The position numbers and the translations under genes were made by a program. From CAZQRP01 sp964596125 (lineage in GTDB: Bacteria > Chloroflexota > Dehalococcoidia > GIF9 > UBA5629), in assembly GCA_964596125.1 (NCBI GenBank), contig CAZQRP010000003.1:62001-126000 (forward strand): a stretch of DNA of 64,000 bases, read 5' to 3'. This document shows, in pieces, positions 34,708-42,670 of the stretch. Under the pieces are notes generated by a model. That model searched no databases and was not told the origin of the DNA. It saw only the letters and a program-made list of their open reading frames with translations. Numbering within the stretch: the stretch's first letter is position 1; each line of letters opens with the position of its first letter.

Positions 34708-34974
34708 ATGCCAGTGACAATGTATGGTGAAGCTTTATATAACATCGCTGAAGCTTGTCGAATTGCGGGCATATGCAGGACCACTTTTCTTCAATGGGTA
34801 AATAATGGAACACTTCCTCTGTCCGACCGAAAGCAAATGGTAGCATATCTGGACGTCAAAGGTCGTAGCCTCTTAAGGGAGCACGGTCTAATCAGTATGC
34901 ATGATGTAGAAAGATTAAAAACCGAGGTAAAAAAATCAAAAAAAGCACCTTTCTCAAAACAGGGAAACGTATAG
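34708..34974 (+). CDS. MerR-like small DNA-binding protein, copy 2
   Basis: This 88-residue paralogue of the upstream gene has the same helix-turn-helix (LYNIAEACRIAGICRTTFLQ) and tail (MHDVERLKTEVKKSKKA). AAGGAGA lies about 11 bp before the ATG. The wing region between the HTH and the tail differs most between copies, suggesting different DNA or ligand specificity. Confidence 0.65.
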   Translation: MPVTMYGEALYNIAEACRIAGICRTTFLQWVNNGTLPLSDRKQMVAYLDVKGRSLLREHGLISMHDVERLKTEVKKSKKAPFSKQGNV

Positions 34975-35042
34975 AGATATTATAGAATGATCCGCTCGTA
35001 TCGTAAGCAATCGTAAGCAATAAAGTAACAAGGTCGGCCGAA

Positions 35043-35759
35043 ATGACTATGAAATACAATCCAAAGAAATCGCAAATCTATACCCAATGTAATCAGAAGG
35101 GGAAAATACGTATTGTAGTAGGTACTCAGTCACACATACTAAGAAGAGGTATTTGTTCTACTATCCATGATGCAAAAATGGATTTAGTGGGTGAGACTGA
35201 CAATGTCGACAATCTGATGGAACTGACTTCTCAGTATCAGCCTAATATTACTGTAACATCTTGTCAATTACCCGGACTTACTAAAGAAGACTTGATCAAA
35301 CATATTAAAGACAAAGCACCTGCAACAAGCATTCTGATTATATGCGAAAATGGGTGCGATGAAGAGACAAAATCCGATTGTTTTACATCTGCTATCGAGG
35401 CAGGAGCTGAAGGCTTTTTATCCATACATAACGCACCGGTAGAGCAGTTAGCTGATGCTATAAGAAGTCTTTATCATGGTGCAACAGTGGTCAACACAGA
35501 TATTATTCGGCAGGCCATGTTCAATATAAAGTACCCTAAAAACAGTGGCAATCCTCCTGATTCGCTTAACTCTAGAGAAATGGAAGTGCTACAGCTAGCA
35601 AGCAGAGGCATGTCAAATAGAGCTATTGCAGAACACCTATCTTTCTCCGAACGTACTATACAGGGGTATTTTCACTATATATTCAGCAAGATAGGTGCCC
35701 ACTCACGAACAGAAGCCATCTATACAGCCTTAAAAAATGGATGGATCAACGTGTCCTAA
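35043..35759 (+). CDS. NarL/LuxR-type regulator with degenerate receiver
   Basis: The 238-residue protein has a response-regulator-like domain (about 20-150) and a C-terminal LuxR helix-turn-helix (LNSREMEVLQLASRGMSNRA then SFSERTIQGYFHYIFSKIGA). The receiver keeps the fold but lacks the key residues. The phospho-acceptor site reads ITVTSCQLPG, where NarL proteins have D-x-x-MPG, and the conserved Lys region reads GFLSIHNAP. It is therefore unlikely to be controlled by phosphorylation. It follows the two MerR-like genes by about 70 bp and may form one regulatory unit with them. Confidence 0.8.
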   Translation: MTMKYNPKKSQIYTQCNQKGKIRIVVGTQSHILRRGICSTIHDAKMDLVGETDNVDNLMELTSQYQPNITVTSCQLPGLTKEDLIKHIKDKAPATSILIICENGCDEETKSDCFTSAIEAGAEGFLSIHNAPVEQLADAIRSLYHGATVVNTDIIRQAMFNIKYPKNSGNPPDSLNSREMEVLQLASRGMSNRAIAEHLSFSERTIQGYFHYIFSKIGAHSRTEAIYTALKNGWINVS

Positions 35760-36073
35760 TAAGGACCGATGCTTATGATAAGAGAAAAGGGGATTGGTTT
35801 TAGATTTCCTTTACGAATTCCTTGTTAAAATATTCCTTAATAAAGGTATTTGGATAGTCATTTCATAGGAACAGTATTCGCTGTAATTACATTTAGATTG
35901 TGCATAAAAAAATGGGAACCGGTACGGACAGAAAGAATATTTCCTAATTATTTTTACAAATCTCGTCATCAGGTATTCCTATTGTTTATCAACTCGATTG
36001 CCTTTCGCTTTGAACCAGCTCGTCCAATTTTTCTTGTAGTGGCGATCCCTTAGATTTTGACTTAATCAGTTAG
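35760..36073. other. Gene-free stretch
   Basis: No supportable gene is present. A 67-codon frame here has no family resemblance. Confidence 0.35.
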
Positions 36074-36292
36074 ATCTTCAGGTCTTTCACCAAAAGCAAT
36101 GGCGGTACTGGCCTCGGGCTCAGCGTCTGTCACCGCATAATAACAGAGCACGGCGGCAGAATATATATTGAAAGCCATAAAGGCAAGAGTTCCACTTTTA
36201 CCATCGAATTGCCTGTCTCTGATTTTTCCGTAGTTTCCTCACATCCAGATTTCACCGCTTCAAATCCCGAAAAGCATACCATATCCGTATGA
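36074..36292 (+). pseudogene. Histidine kinase ATPase-domain remnant
   Basis: After a TAG, the frame reads IFRSFTKSNGGTGLGLSVCH then RIITEHGGRIYIES, HKGKSSTFTIELPV and about 25 more residues. This is the F box, G2 box and final strand of a sensor kinase HATPase_c domain. The dimerisation, N and G1 boxes are absent, so only the tail of a two-component kinase survives. It follows the orphan NarL-type regulator and may be the relic of its former partner. Confidence 0.7.
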
Positions 36293-36420
36293 AATGGTCG
36301 CCAGTATTAGACCGGCAGTCCGTTCCATCAAAGCACACGTGAACTACAATTTCTTAATCAAGAGTCCGCCTAGCTTATTGACTTTGCCCGTTAACATTGC
36401 TATCTTTGTTTCTAGGAGAT

Positions 36421-37272
36421 ATGGCAAAAATTGAGCTAAACATTATTACGAGGGGGCGAAGTTCTGGGGGAGCTAAAAAGGAAGTGGTAAGTACAATCCG
36501 TGATTGCTATCGGCGGTTCGGCTCCAAAGCACCCTACAAAATTGAAATTCTCATAGCCGAAAACGAGGCAATGAAACGCGACTTCCTACGGGAGGAAAAG
36601 TTCAGGTTGGGTATAACCTCCGATGATAACGAAGAATCCGCTTGTTCTCACGATGCCTGGCGTGGTTACCCCCGTATAACAGTTTCTCTCGAAAAATTGG
36701 CTGAATTAACCAAACTTGCCAGGCTCGGGGCTTTAAGGCACGAAGCAGCTCACAGCGCTCTCCACGGTGGCCTAGAATACCGTATTTTTAAAATCCCCGA
36801 AGATTGTCGTCAGATATCTATAATTAAGGGAGTTGATTTGGCTGTTCTGGACCAGGCCGTTTATCACCTCGCTGCCGCTGTCAAGGATTGTGAAGCCAGC
36901 AAATTCTTAATTGATCATGATTTTATTAATTGCCAGGCTGCTTTCGCTCTAGAGTGGCTAAAGTCTCCAGTGGAAGCCAAATTAGCTCACAAGTCAGCCA
37001 AGGCAGATAGGCAGGCCTTATTTATCCACAAAACTGCTTTACTCAAACCTGTACTCTTTGCCCATCCTTTGCTGTCTTTACCGAAATCGAAGAAGATCTC
37101 ATTGGAGCGCCAAGTGCTTTTGGGAAGAAGAATAGAAGAACTGGTGGAAGACCTGCCCGATCATGAACAGAACAAGTTACTGGAAATAGCTGGTTTAATA
37201 GTTGAAGAATTGACTCAGGATACTCACAAGAATGTTGACTTCGCTCTCCATCAAGCTATGAGCCTAGCATAG
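36421..37272 (+). CDS. Predicted zincin-like protein with HEAAHSALH motif
   Basis: The 283-residue soluble protein has HEAAHSALH at 107-115, an HExxH zinc-binding motif with an additional His four residues on. It is preceded by a helix (LAELTKLARLGALR), the usual arrangement for zinc peptidases. I do not recognise a named family. A further Glu ligand cannot be chosen with certainty (E119 in GGLEYRIF and E132-E133 are candidates). I start it at ATG 36421 because TAGGAGA lies just upstream; an in-frame start at 36397 lacks this. It is convergent with the gene at 37304 across a short hairpin. Confidence 0.6.
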   Translation: MAKIELNIITRGRSSGGAKKEVVSTIRDCYRRFGSKAPYKIEILIAENEAMKRDFLREEKFRLGITSDDNEESACSHDAWRGYPRITVSLEKLAELTKLARLGALRHEAAHSALHGGLEYRIFKIPEDCRQISIIKGVDLAVLDQAVYHLAAAVKDCEASKFLIDHDFINCQAAFALEWLKSPVEAKLAHKSAKADRQALFIHKTALLKPVLFAHPLLSLPKSKKISLERQVLLGRRIEELVEDLPDHEQNKLLEIAGLIVEELTQDTHKNVDFALHQAMSLA

Positions 37273-37296
37273 ACTCCCTATTCTAAATCCGGGAGT
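37273..37296. terminator. Possible bidirectional terminator hairpin
   Basis: ACTCCC and GGGAGT form 6-bp arms around a 12-bp loop between two convergent genes. There is no strong T run, so support is weak. Confidence 0.3.
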
Positions 37297-37303
37297 GATA
37301 AGC

Positions 37304-37855
37304 TCATTCCCTGAGTTGCTCTTTAATACCGTTTAAGACTTCATCAAAGGAATGATTAACTTCATTCATTCTTTTCTGCCACTCTTCCACAGCTCGACTA
37401 TTGATCATTTTAATAGCTGTTCCCGATATCCTCCGCCGGTGAAGTATCTTCATACCAGCACTGTCTATCTTTTGCCGTTCTACTTTCTCTGCTTCCTGAT
37501 ACTCGCGGAGAAGCTCTCGTAGCCTATCTACGGTTTTTACCACCTCTTTAGACACAGCCAAATCGAGAATGCCCTGTCCTATTCCGTCCAGAATAGCACC
37601 ATTCTTCAAATCAATCCATTCGACTAACTGGTGCAGTGCTATCTGCCTTATCAACTCCTTATCTTCATTTTCGTATTTGCGTATTTCAGCCTTAAAACGT
37701 TGTATATCATACCCGGTCAGGTATTTCTGAGCCAGTGATCTACCAATGGGGAAGCATCTATCCTCTCTTTGCTTCTTCTGTTCTTCCAGTGACAGTCCAC
37801 CTAATTTATCAGCTTTTTCCCTAGCGATGTCCCAGGAACTCCTGATTTCCCCCAT
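37304..37855 (-). CDS. Conserved helical protein, unknown function
   Basis: The 183-residue protein is charged, almost entirely helical and lacks membrane segments. The opening (SWDIAREKADKLGGLSLEEQ) and the RSLAQKYLTGYDIQRFKAEI segment resemble a family I have seen in Dehalococcoidia genomes (a DUF6657-like protein), but I cannot verify this. No catalytic motif is visible. A coiled coil is likely at about 105-130. It is divergent from the MBL gene at 37932. Confidence 0.6.
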   Translation of the reverse strand: MGEIRSSWDIAREKADKLGGLSLEEQKKQREDRCFPIGRSLAQKYLTGYDIQRFKAEIRKYENEDKELIRQIALHQLVEWIDLKNGAILDGIGQGILDLAVSKEVVKTVDRLRELLREYQEAEKVERQKIDSAGMKILHRRRISGTAIKMINSRAVEEWQKRMNEVNHSFDEVLNGIKEQLRE

Positions 37856-37931
37856 GCAATATCGGTCTCCTCTACAATCTATAATTCGCTTTTGCTGGCA
37901 TTTTACCTTATAATTAGGCTAGATTCAAAAC

Positions 37932-38672
37932 ATGTTTTATCAATCATCTAACTACTATCAGCCGGTAAAACTTGCTGAAAATTTTTACTGTTATATCTGG
38001 CAGGGGCGAGGTAACAACTGCAATAGCTGCCTGTTTACTAACTTATTAGAGGATGGCCGACCCCATGTAATTATCGACCCGGGAGGCATAACCAATGAAT
38101 TCAGGGAACCATGCTTTGACCAACTGGTTAAAGCCATAGAAAAAGATGGCTTTAAAATCGATGACATAGGCTTGATAATTAATACCCACACTCACGGGGA
38201 CCACTGCCAGGCAAACGAGTTGATAATACAAAAAAGTAAAGCCGATGTTACTATCTCTGAAGAGGAAGAAGAATATCGTCATACGCTGGGAGAAAAGCTA
38301 AACTCTATGTTCGGAATGAAATCACCAGAGTTCACGCCTCTTTTTTATCTTAAAGAAGGTGACTTACATTTAGGAGCTAATAATAAAATTCAACTCCAGA
38401 TTCTTCATACTCCAGGTCATTCCCCCGGCTCAATCTGCCTGTACTGGCCGGATAAAAAGATTTTAATAAGCGGAGATGTCATTTTTTATGGCAGTATCGG
38501 CAGAACAGATTTTCCCGGCGGCAGTATCTCAGAGCTTAAAAGAAGTATCGATAAGCTGTCGCTGCTCGATATAGAATATCTGGTTCCGGGGCATAGCACC
38601 GAGTTCGGTAGTATTGTGGAAGGCAAGCCGAATATAGAGCGTAACTTTCAGGCGGTTAAACTATTCTTTTAA
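37932..38672 (+). CDS. MBL-fold hydrolase (glyoxalase II-like)
   Basis: The 246-residue protein carries the zinc motif NTHTHGDHCQANE (about residues 84-96), a third His in LHTPGHSPGSICLY, an Asp in ISGDVIFYGSIGRTDFPGG and a final His in LVPGHSTEFG. This is a complete two-metal MBL site of the glyoxalase II type. The enzyme is probably a cytoplasmic thioester or related hydrolase; substrate unknown. It is followed 16 bp later by the conserved gene at 38689, likely co-transcribed. Confidence 0.88.
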   Translation: MFYQSSNYYQPVKLAENFYCYIWQGRGNNCNSCLFTNLLEDGRPHVIIDPGGITNEFREPCFDQLVKAIEKDGFKIDDIGLIINTHTHGDHCQANELIIQKSKADVTISEEEEEYRHTLGEKLNSMFGMKSPEFTPLFYLKEGDLHLGANNKIQLQILHTPGHSPGSICLYWPDKKILISGDVIFYGSIGRTDFPGGSISELKRSIDKLSLLDIEYLVPGHSTEFGSIVEGKPNIERNFQAVKLFF

Positions 38673-38688
38673 CTGTAAGGTGAGTTCT

Positions 38689-39363
38689 ATGGAGATCGAT
38701 GAAAGAATTCAACACGCTATTGAGAACACAATAGTGATAAGACCACCCAAACAAAGTCTGTCCACATTTGGTTCTACCAATATATATTACTACCTTGTTT
38801 CTGAATTGATGGAGAGAGCGAATGTTGTCAGGGAAGGAAGAGTAATTGCTGCCAGGCCAAAGATTGTTACCCCGACTTACCTGATAAACCTGGAAGGATT
38901 TAGCGGGCAAGCGAGAAGGTTCATTGAAATAATGGCGGAAAAGTATCCTCACGAATCTGGAATATTCTATTCCTATAAAAACGAGCCCAAGGAGATGAAT
39001 ATCCTCTCATCTCCTATTGACGATGTTGTAGAAAAAATCAGCCAGCAAATAGATAGCAGTGGTGACCCATTGACTGCTATTATCAAAGGTGTTGAGGAAA
39101 TGTGGGATGTATCTCTCCTGAAATTTACGTATGAGCTGACCAGAGGTTCGGTGTACAACAACGTAGTCGAACTAGAAAGAAGAGGGCTGTTACGTATGGA
39201 TGAAGCGGGTGTTCCTCTCGATGCCCGAAACTATATTGAGGAGCTTTTTGAAAAAACCAGGAAAAACCCGTCAAGGGCGCCTCAGCTGGCAGCCGAATTA
39301 AAGCAGTGGGACCTGTTTGATGAGTATCAAGACAGGTTTCTGAGCCTGTTCCGGAAAAGGTGA
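38689..39363 (+). CDS. Conserved hypothetical protein
   Basis: The 224-residue soluble protein begins MEIDERIQHAIENTIVIRPP. The start is ATG 38689, with AAGGTGAG just upstream; GTG 38680 is the alternative. It has a mixed alpha/beta N-terminal half (FGSTNIYYYLVSELMERANV) and a helical C-terminal half (LELTRG-like LTRGSVYNNVVELERRG). The RGSVYNNVVELERRGLL stretch is reminiscent of a winged-helix segment. I cannot name the family. Confidence 0.55.
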   Translation: MEIDERIQHAIENTIVIRPPKQSLSTFGSTNIYYYLVSELMERANVVREGRVIAARPKIVTPTYLINLEGFSGQARRFIEIMAEKYPHESGIFYSYKNEPKEMNILSSPIDDVVEKISQQIDSSGDPLTAIIKGVEEMWDVSLLKFTYELTRGSVYNNVVELERRGLLRMDEAGVPLDARNYIEELFEKTRKNPSRAPQLAAELKQWDLFDEYQDRFLSLFRKR

Positions 39364-39923
39364 ATCCCACTTTCACTCTATCAAAGCTTCTGTATGGTAT
39401 AAGCATTGCCGTTTGCTCCGGACAATCCTAAACTCATAATCGAATGGCACACACTGCTTAAACTTGTGGAAGTTCCTCTCTTAACTATTTCGGGCAATGT
39501 CACTTAATGCCACTGTCTGAATCAAAGCATGAAAAGTCTAAACGATAACCACTCCATAAAAGATATGAACTGAAAACAATGAGGCTGAAAACCTCGGTCC
39601 GCATGAGCCCGGCAAAAAACTTTTTTATTTAGCGCCAAGAACTTTTTAATATTTCCAACTGTTTATGTAAAAAACCCCCTTGACATCGCTCAAGAGCGCC
39701 ATGTTACTCTAAATTAATGCTTGGGGGGCCACACAAAGATTACTATCTTCATTGCCAGTTTACCCATAATCCAGTGTGTTGAAACTGAGCATCAATTATT
39801 TCATTGTTGAATTGATGGCAGGCTTCACAGCAAATAAAACACGGGACTTTTTGATTACAATAGCGATATTCATTGATACCTGTGTCATTTCGTTCATGGT
39901 CCATTTAACTTGTTGAGTCTATC
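39364..39923. other. Upstream region of the first GH3 gene
   Basis: There is no gene in 560 bp. TTGACA at 39680-39685 is followed by an inverted repeat CGCTC-AA-GAGCG (39687-39698) and a weak -10-like TTACTC about 17-18 bp on. This could be an operator-containing promoter, but the -10 match is poor. Confidence 0.3.
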
Positions 39924-41588
39924 GTGAACAAAATCAGCCAGCTTCTAAAACAGGGTAGAAAAAGCGATCTGTGGCAGATGTGCTGTGGCTTTCTTGACCT
40001 TAGTCTAGGCCAGTTCATGGCGATCCAGCATCGGCTATTGCTGGAACAAATAGAACTGCTCAGGGATTGTGAACTCGGTCAAAAATTTATGGGTAGCTCT
40101 CTGCCAACAACCATTGAAGCATTTAGAGAACAGGTCCCACTCACTACTTATACTGATTACTGCCCCGATTTACTAGAAAAAAGAGAGGATGGACTGCCTA
40201 GAAAACCGGTAGCATGGGTACATAGTCCAGGAATCGGCGGAGAATATCCTTTCAAATGGATTCCATTCAGTGAAAGATATTGGGATGAGACAGAATTGAT
40301 ACTAGGTACCACAGTAATTTTGGCCACCTGTAAGAAGAAGGGGGAAATTTCTTTAAACAATACGTGCAGGCTGCTACATTCTGCAAGTCCGTTAATCTAC
40401 CTGCCTGACATTTCAAAAAATGAAGTTCGTGAAGAGCTTGGTTTCAGATTTATACCTCCCGTTAGCGAATCTCTGGAACTGTCCTTCGAGGAAAGGCTTC
40501 TGACAGGATACAAACTGGCTCTGGCAGAAGGAGTGGATTGCCTTTACGGTGTAGACTGGCTTCTGGCAACTATCGGCGACCAATTTAAGCGAGATATTGA
40601 CATGCTTAAATCTTTTCGCTGGCCATCACAGACCAGGGCTATAATCCGGCTGCTCAAAGGCTCAATTAAAAGTAAGTTAGCAGGGCGCCCGATGTTGCCT
40701 AAAGACGTCTGGTCAGTGAAAGGTATAACATCCTCTGGAACAGACAGCACTATTTACAATCATAAAATCAAGGACATATGGGGAGTACATCCCCTGGAAG
40801 TTTACGGTGATGCCGAGTCCCTTATAATTGCTACGCAGACCTGGGATCGCAACGATATGACTTTCATCCCCAACCTCAATTTCCTCGAGTTTATCTCAGA
40901 AGAAGAACACATGAAATGGCAGCTTGACCATTCATATCAACCGGAAACCATCCTGCTCGATGAAGTGAAAGCTGGTGAGAATTACGAGTTAGTTATCACT
41001 AATTTCCACGGTGGTGCGATGATTCGGTATAGAGTCGGCGACATTATCAAGATAACGTCACTACGAAATGAAAATCTGGGCATTGATATACCACAAATGA
41101 CTTTTGTGAGACACGCTGACGATCTTATTGATATCGGCCTTATGCGTCTGACAGAAAAGATAATCTGGCAGGCACTGGAAAACACCGGTATCCCTTACCT
41201 GGACTGGACGGCACGACAGGAAATAATTAATGAGAAACCGATGCTGCACCTGTACCTTGAGTTAAAAAACAATTATATTGCCAGCGAAAAGGGTATAGCA
41301 ACAGCAGTGTATGAGCAAATTAAAAAATTGGATGACGGCTTTATTCATAAAGATCTGGCTAGTTTGGAAGGATTAATCGGCTTCAAACCTATAGCTGTTA
41401 CGTTGCTCTCCGAAAGAGCTTTCTCCAGTTATAGTGCCCAACGAAAGGCCGAAGGCACGGAATCAGGTCATTTGGTACCGCCTCATATTAATCCTTCGGA
41501 TGATGTATTATCACTTCTGGGAGCAAAGGTAAAAACCATGCCTGAGGAGGAGATTGCAGTTAAGGCTAACGCTGTTGCCAATCAGTAG
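39924..41588 (+). CDS. GH3 family acyl-adenylate-type protein, copy 1
   Basis: The 554-residue protein belongs to the GH3 superfamily, adenylating enzymes that in plants join amino acids to jasmonate or auxin. Visible family features are REQVPLTTYTDYCPDLLEKR near the N-terminus, the SSGTDSTIYNHKI nucleotide loop, and ELVITNFHGGAMIRYRVGD before the C-terminal domain. The usual SSGTS/T phosphate loop near residue 95 (HSPGIGGEYPFKWIP) is altered, compared with TSGRSGEYPHKWVP in copy 2, so activity may differ. The start is GTG 39924. Copy 2 lies 1.1 kb downstream with two small regulator genes between. Confidence 0.8.
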   Translation: MNKISQLLKQGRKSDLWQMCCGFLDLSLGQFMAIQHRLLLEQIELLRDCELGQKFMGSSLPTTIEAFREQVPLTTYTDYCPDLLEKREDGLPRKPVAWVHSPGIGGEYPFKWIPFSERYWDETELILGTTVILATCKKKGEISLNNTCRLLHSASPLIYLPDISKNEVREELGFRFIPPVSESLELSFEERLLTGYKLALAEGVDCLYGVDWLLATIGDQFKRDIDMLKSFRWPSQTRAIIRLLKGSIKSKLAGRPMLPKDVWSVKGITSSGTDSTIYNHKIKDIWGVHPLEVYGDAESLIIATQTWDRNDMTFIPNLNFLEFISEEEHMKWQLDHSYQPETILLDEVKAGENYELVITNFHGGAMIRYRVGDIIKITSLRNENLGIDIPQMTFVRHADDLIDIGLMRLTEKIIWQALENTGIPYLDWTARQEIINEKPMLHLYLELKNNYIASEKGIATAVYEQIKKLDDGFIHKDLASLEGLIGFKPIAVTLLSERAFSSYSAQRKAEGTESGHLVPPHINPSDDVLSLLGAKVKTMPEEEIAVKANAVANQ

Positions 41589-41752
41589 GAGTTGAGCGGG
41601 GACCAAGGTACTCAAAGGCATAGAATCACTTTTCAAATCTTCTCAAGAAATAAATCAGTTTAAATTCTCTTCACATACCTGATTATAAGAGAAAGTGAAG
41701 CTGATTTCCTTATTTTGCTGCAAAAATTTTCAAATTAGATGGCTGATACCTA

Positions 41753-41792
41753 TTGACAAAGATTTCTGAGATGATACTATAGTACAATAGTA
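41753..41792 (+). promoter_or_regulatory. Promoter with overlapping palindromic operator
   Basis: TTGACA (41753-41758) and TACTAT (41775-41780) are 16 bp apart. TACTAT and ATAGTA (41787-41792) form an inverted repeat around AGTACA and overlap the -10. It lies 50 bp before the winged-helix gene at 41842, so autoregulation is plausible. Confidence 0.5.
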
Positions 41793-41841
41793 CCATATCG
41801 CTAGTTAAAAAGTACTAGATGATTTTAATAGAGGCGGTTGT

Positions 41842-42117
41842 ATGAACCGTAGACGATCAAATATCCAGATAATACATGATATGCTCAAAGTGGGGGAGAA
41901 TGGGGCGGGCAAGACTGAAATCATGTATAGCGCTAACATGAGCTATACTCAAATACAGAAATATCTTGGTTTTCTCATCAGACACGGTTTTATCGATAAA
42001 GTGGAAGTGGGTAATCCGGTAGTGACTTACCAGGTAACCGAAAGAGGAATCAGCTTGTTAAAAAGCATTGACACCGTATTAGAAGTACTTGAACTGGAGG
42101 ACTCACTCGATTTTTAG
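41842..42117 (+). CDS. Winged-helix transcriptional regulator (archaeal-type HTH_45)
   Basis: The 91-residue protein begins NRRRSNIQIIHDMLKVGENG and continues with KTEIMYSANMSYTQIQKYLG then FLIRHGFIDK and YQVTERGISLLK. This is a stand-alone winged helix of the kind common in archaea (PF14947-like), including the end-of-wing T..G..LL. It lies between the two GH3 genes and behind a promoter with a palindrome, so it probably regulates this cluster. Confidence 0.8.
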   Translation: MNRRRSNIQIIHDMLKVGENGAGKTEIMYSANMSYTQIQKYLGFLIRHGFIDKVEVGNPVVTYQVTERGISLLKSIDTVLEVLELEDSLDF

Positions 42118-42200
42118 ACGGAATTTCGGATAGTTTCGTGGAAACTTCAGGACTTGCCTTGGTAGTTATGCCACTAATAAAATAAAGAAGGGAGTTGCCT

Positions 42201-42527
42201 ATGCCTGAAAAAAGAATGCTAATTATTGACTCCACGGTCGCAAAGAGGATAGATGAAAACCGGGGTGATATGAATGTTTCGGAATTCATCAGCTTCCTTA
42301 TTGATGGTCATTTAAAAAAGGACGTTAATGGGCTAAATGGTAATCACGTAACCAAAGAAGAGTTCCAACAGTTCGAGCAGGGAATAAGGGAACTATTGCG
42401 CAACTTCCTTGAATTCTTTCTTAGCTACGGGCTGGAACTTGGTAAACAGACAACAGATAAAGAGCTTGATAAACTAGGGCAAAAACTACAAGCTCTGGGC
42501 TTTAATACTAAAACCGACGGCGCCTAA
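42201..42527 (+). CDS. Small helical protein with RHH-like N-terminus
   Basis: The 108-residue protein starts with EKRMLIIDSTVAKRIDENRG and DMNVSEFISFLIDGHL, a strand-helix-helix resembling ribbon-helix-helix regulators. A helical tail follows (GIRELLRNFLEFFLSYGLEL). GGGAG lies 6 bp before ATG 42201, so I prefer it to TTG 42195. It follows the winged-helix gene by 83 bp. Likely regulatory, not proven. Confidence 0.55.
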   Translation: MPEKRMLIIDSTVAKRIDENRGDMNVSEFISFLIDGHLKKDVNGLNGNHVTKEEFQQFEQGIRELLRNFLEFFLSYGLELGKQTTDKELDKLGQKLQALGFNTKTDGA

Positions 42528-42670
42528 GAATCCGTCATTTTACCTTGTTAATTCCTCGCAGTACTCTCGCTTTCCGATCTACTAGAACTATGTTCTAGAA
42601 CATAATCACTTCCCAAATGGCATTAATCATGCCATAGTGTCTTAAAGGCTAACCGCTAGGGAGGTAATCT

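Noticed and set aside
35850..36053. 67-codon open frame before the kinase relic
   Set aside because: It has no homology, no ribosome binding site, and is not in frame with the histidine kinase fragment.
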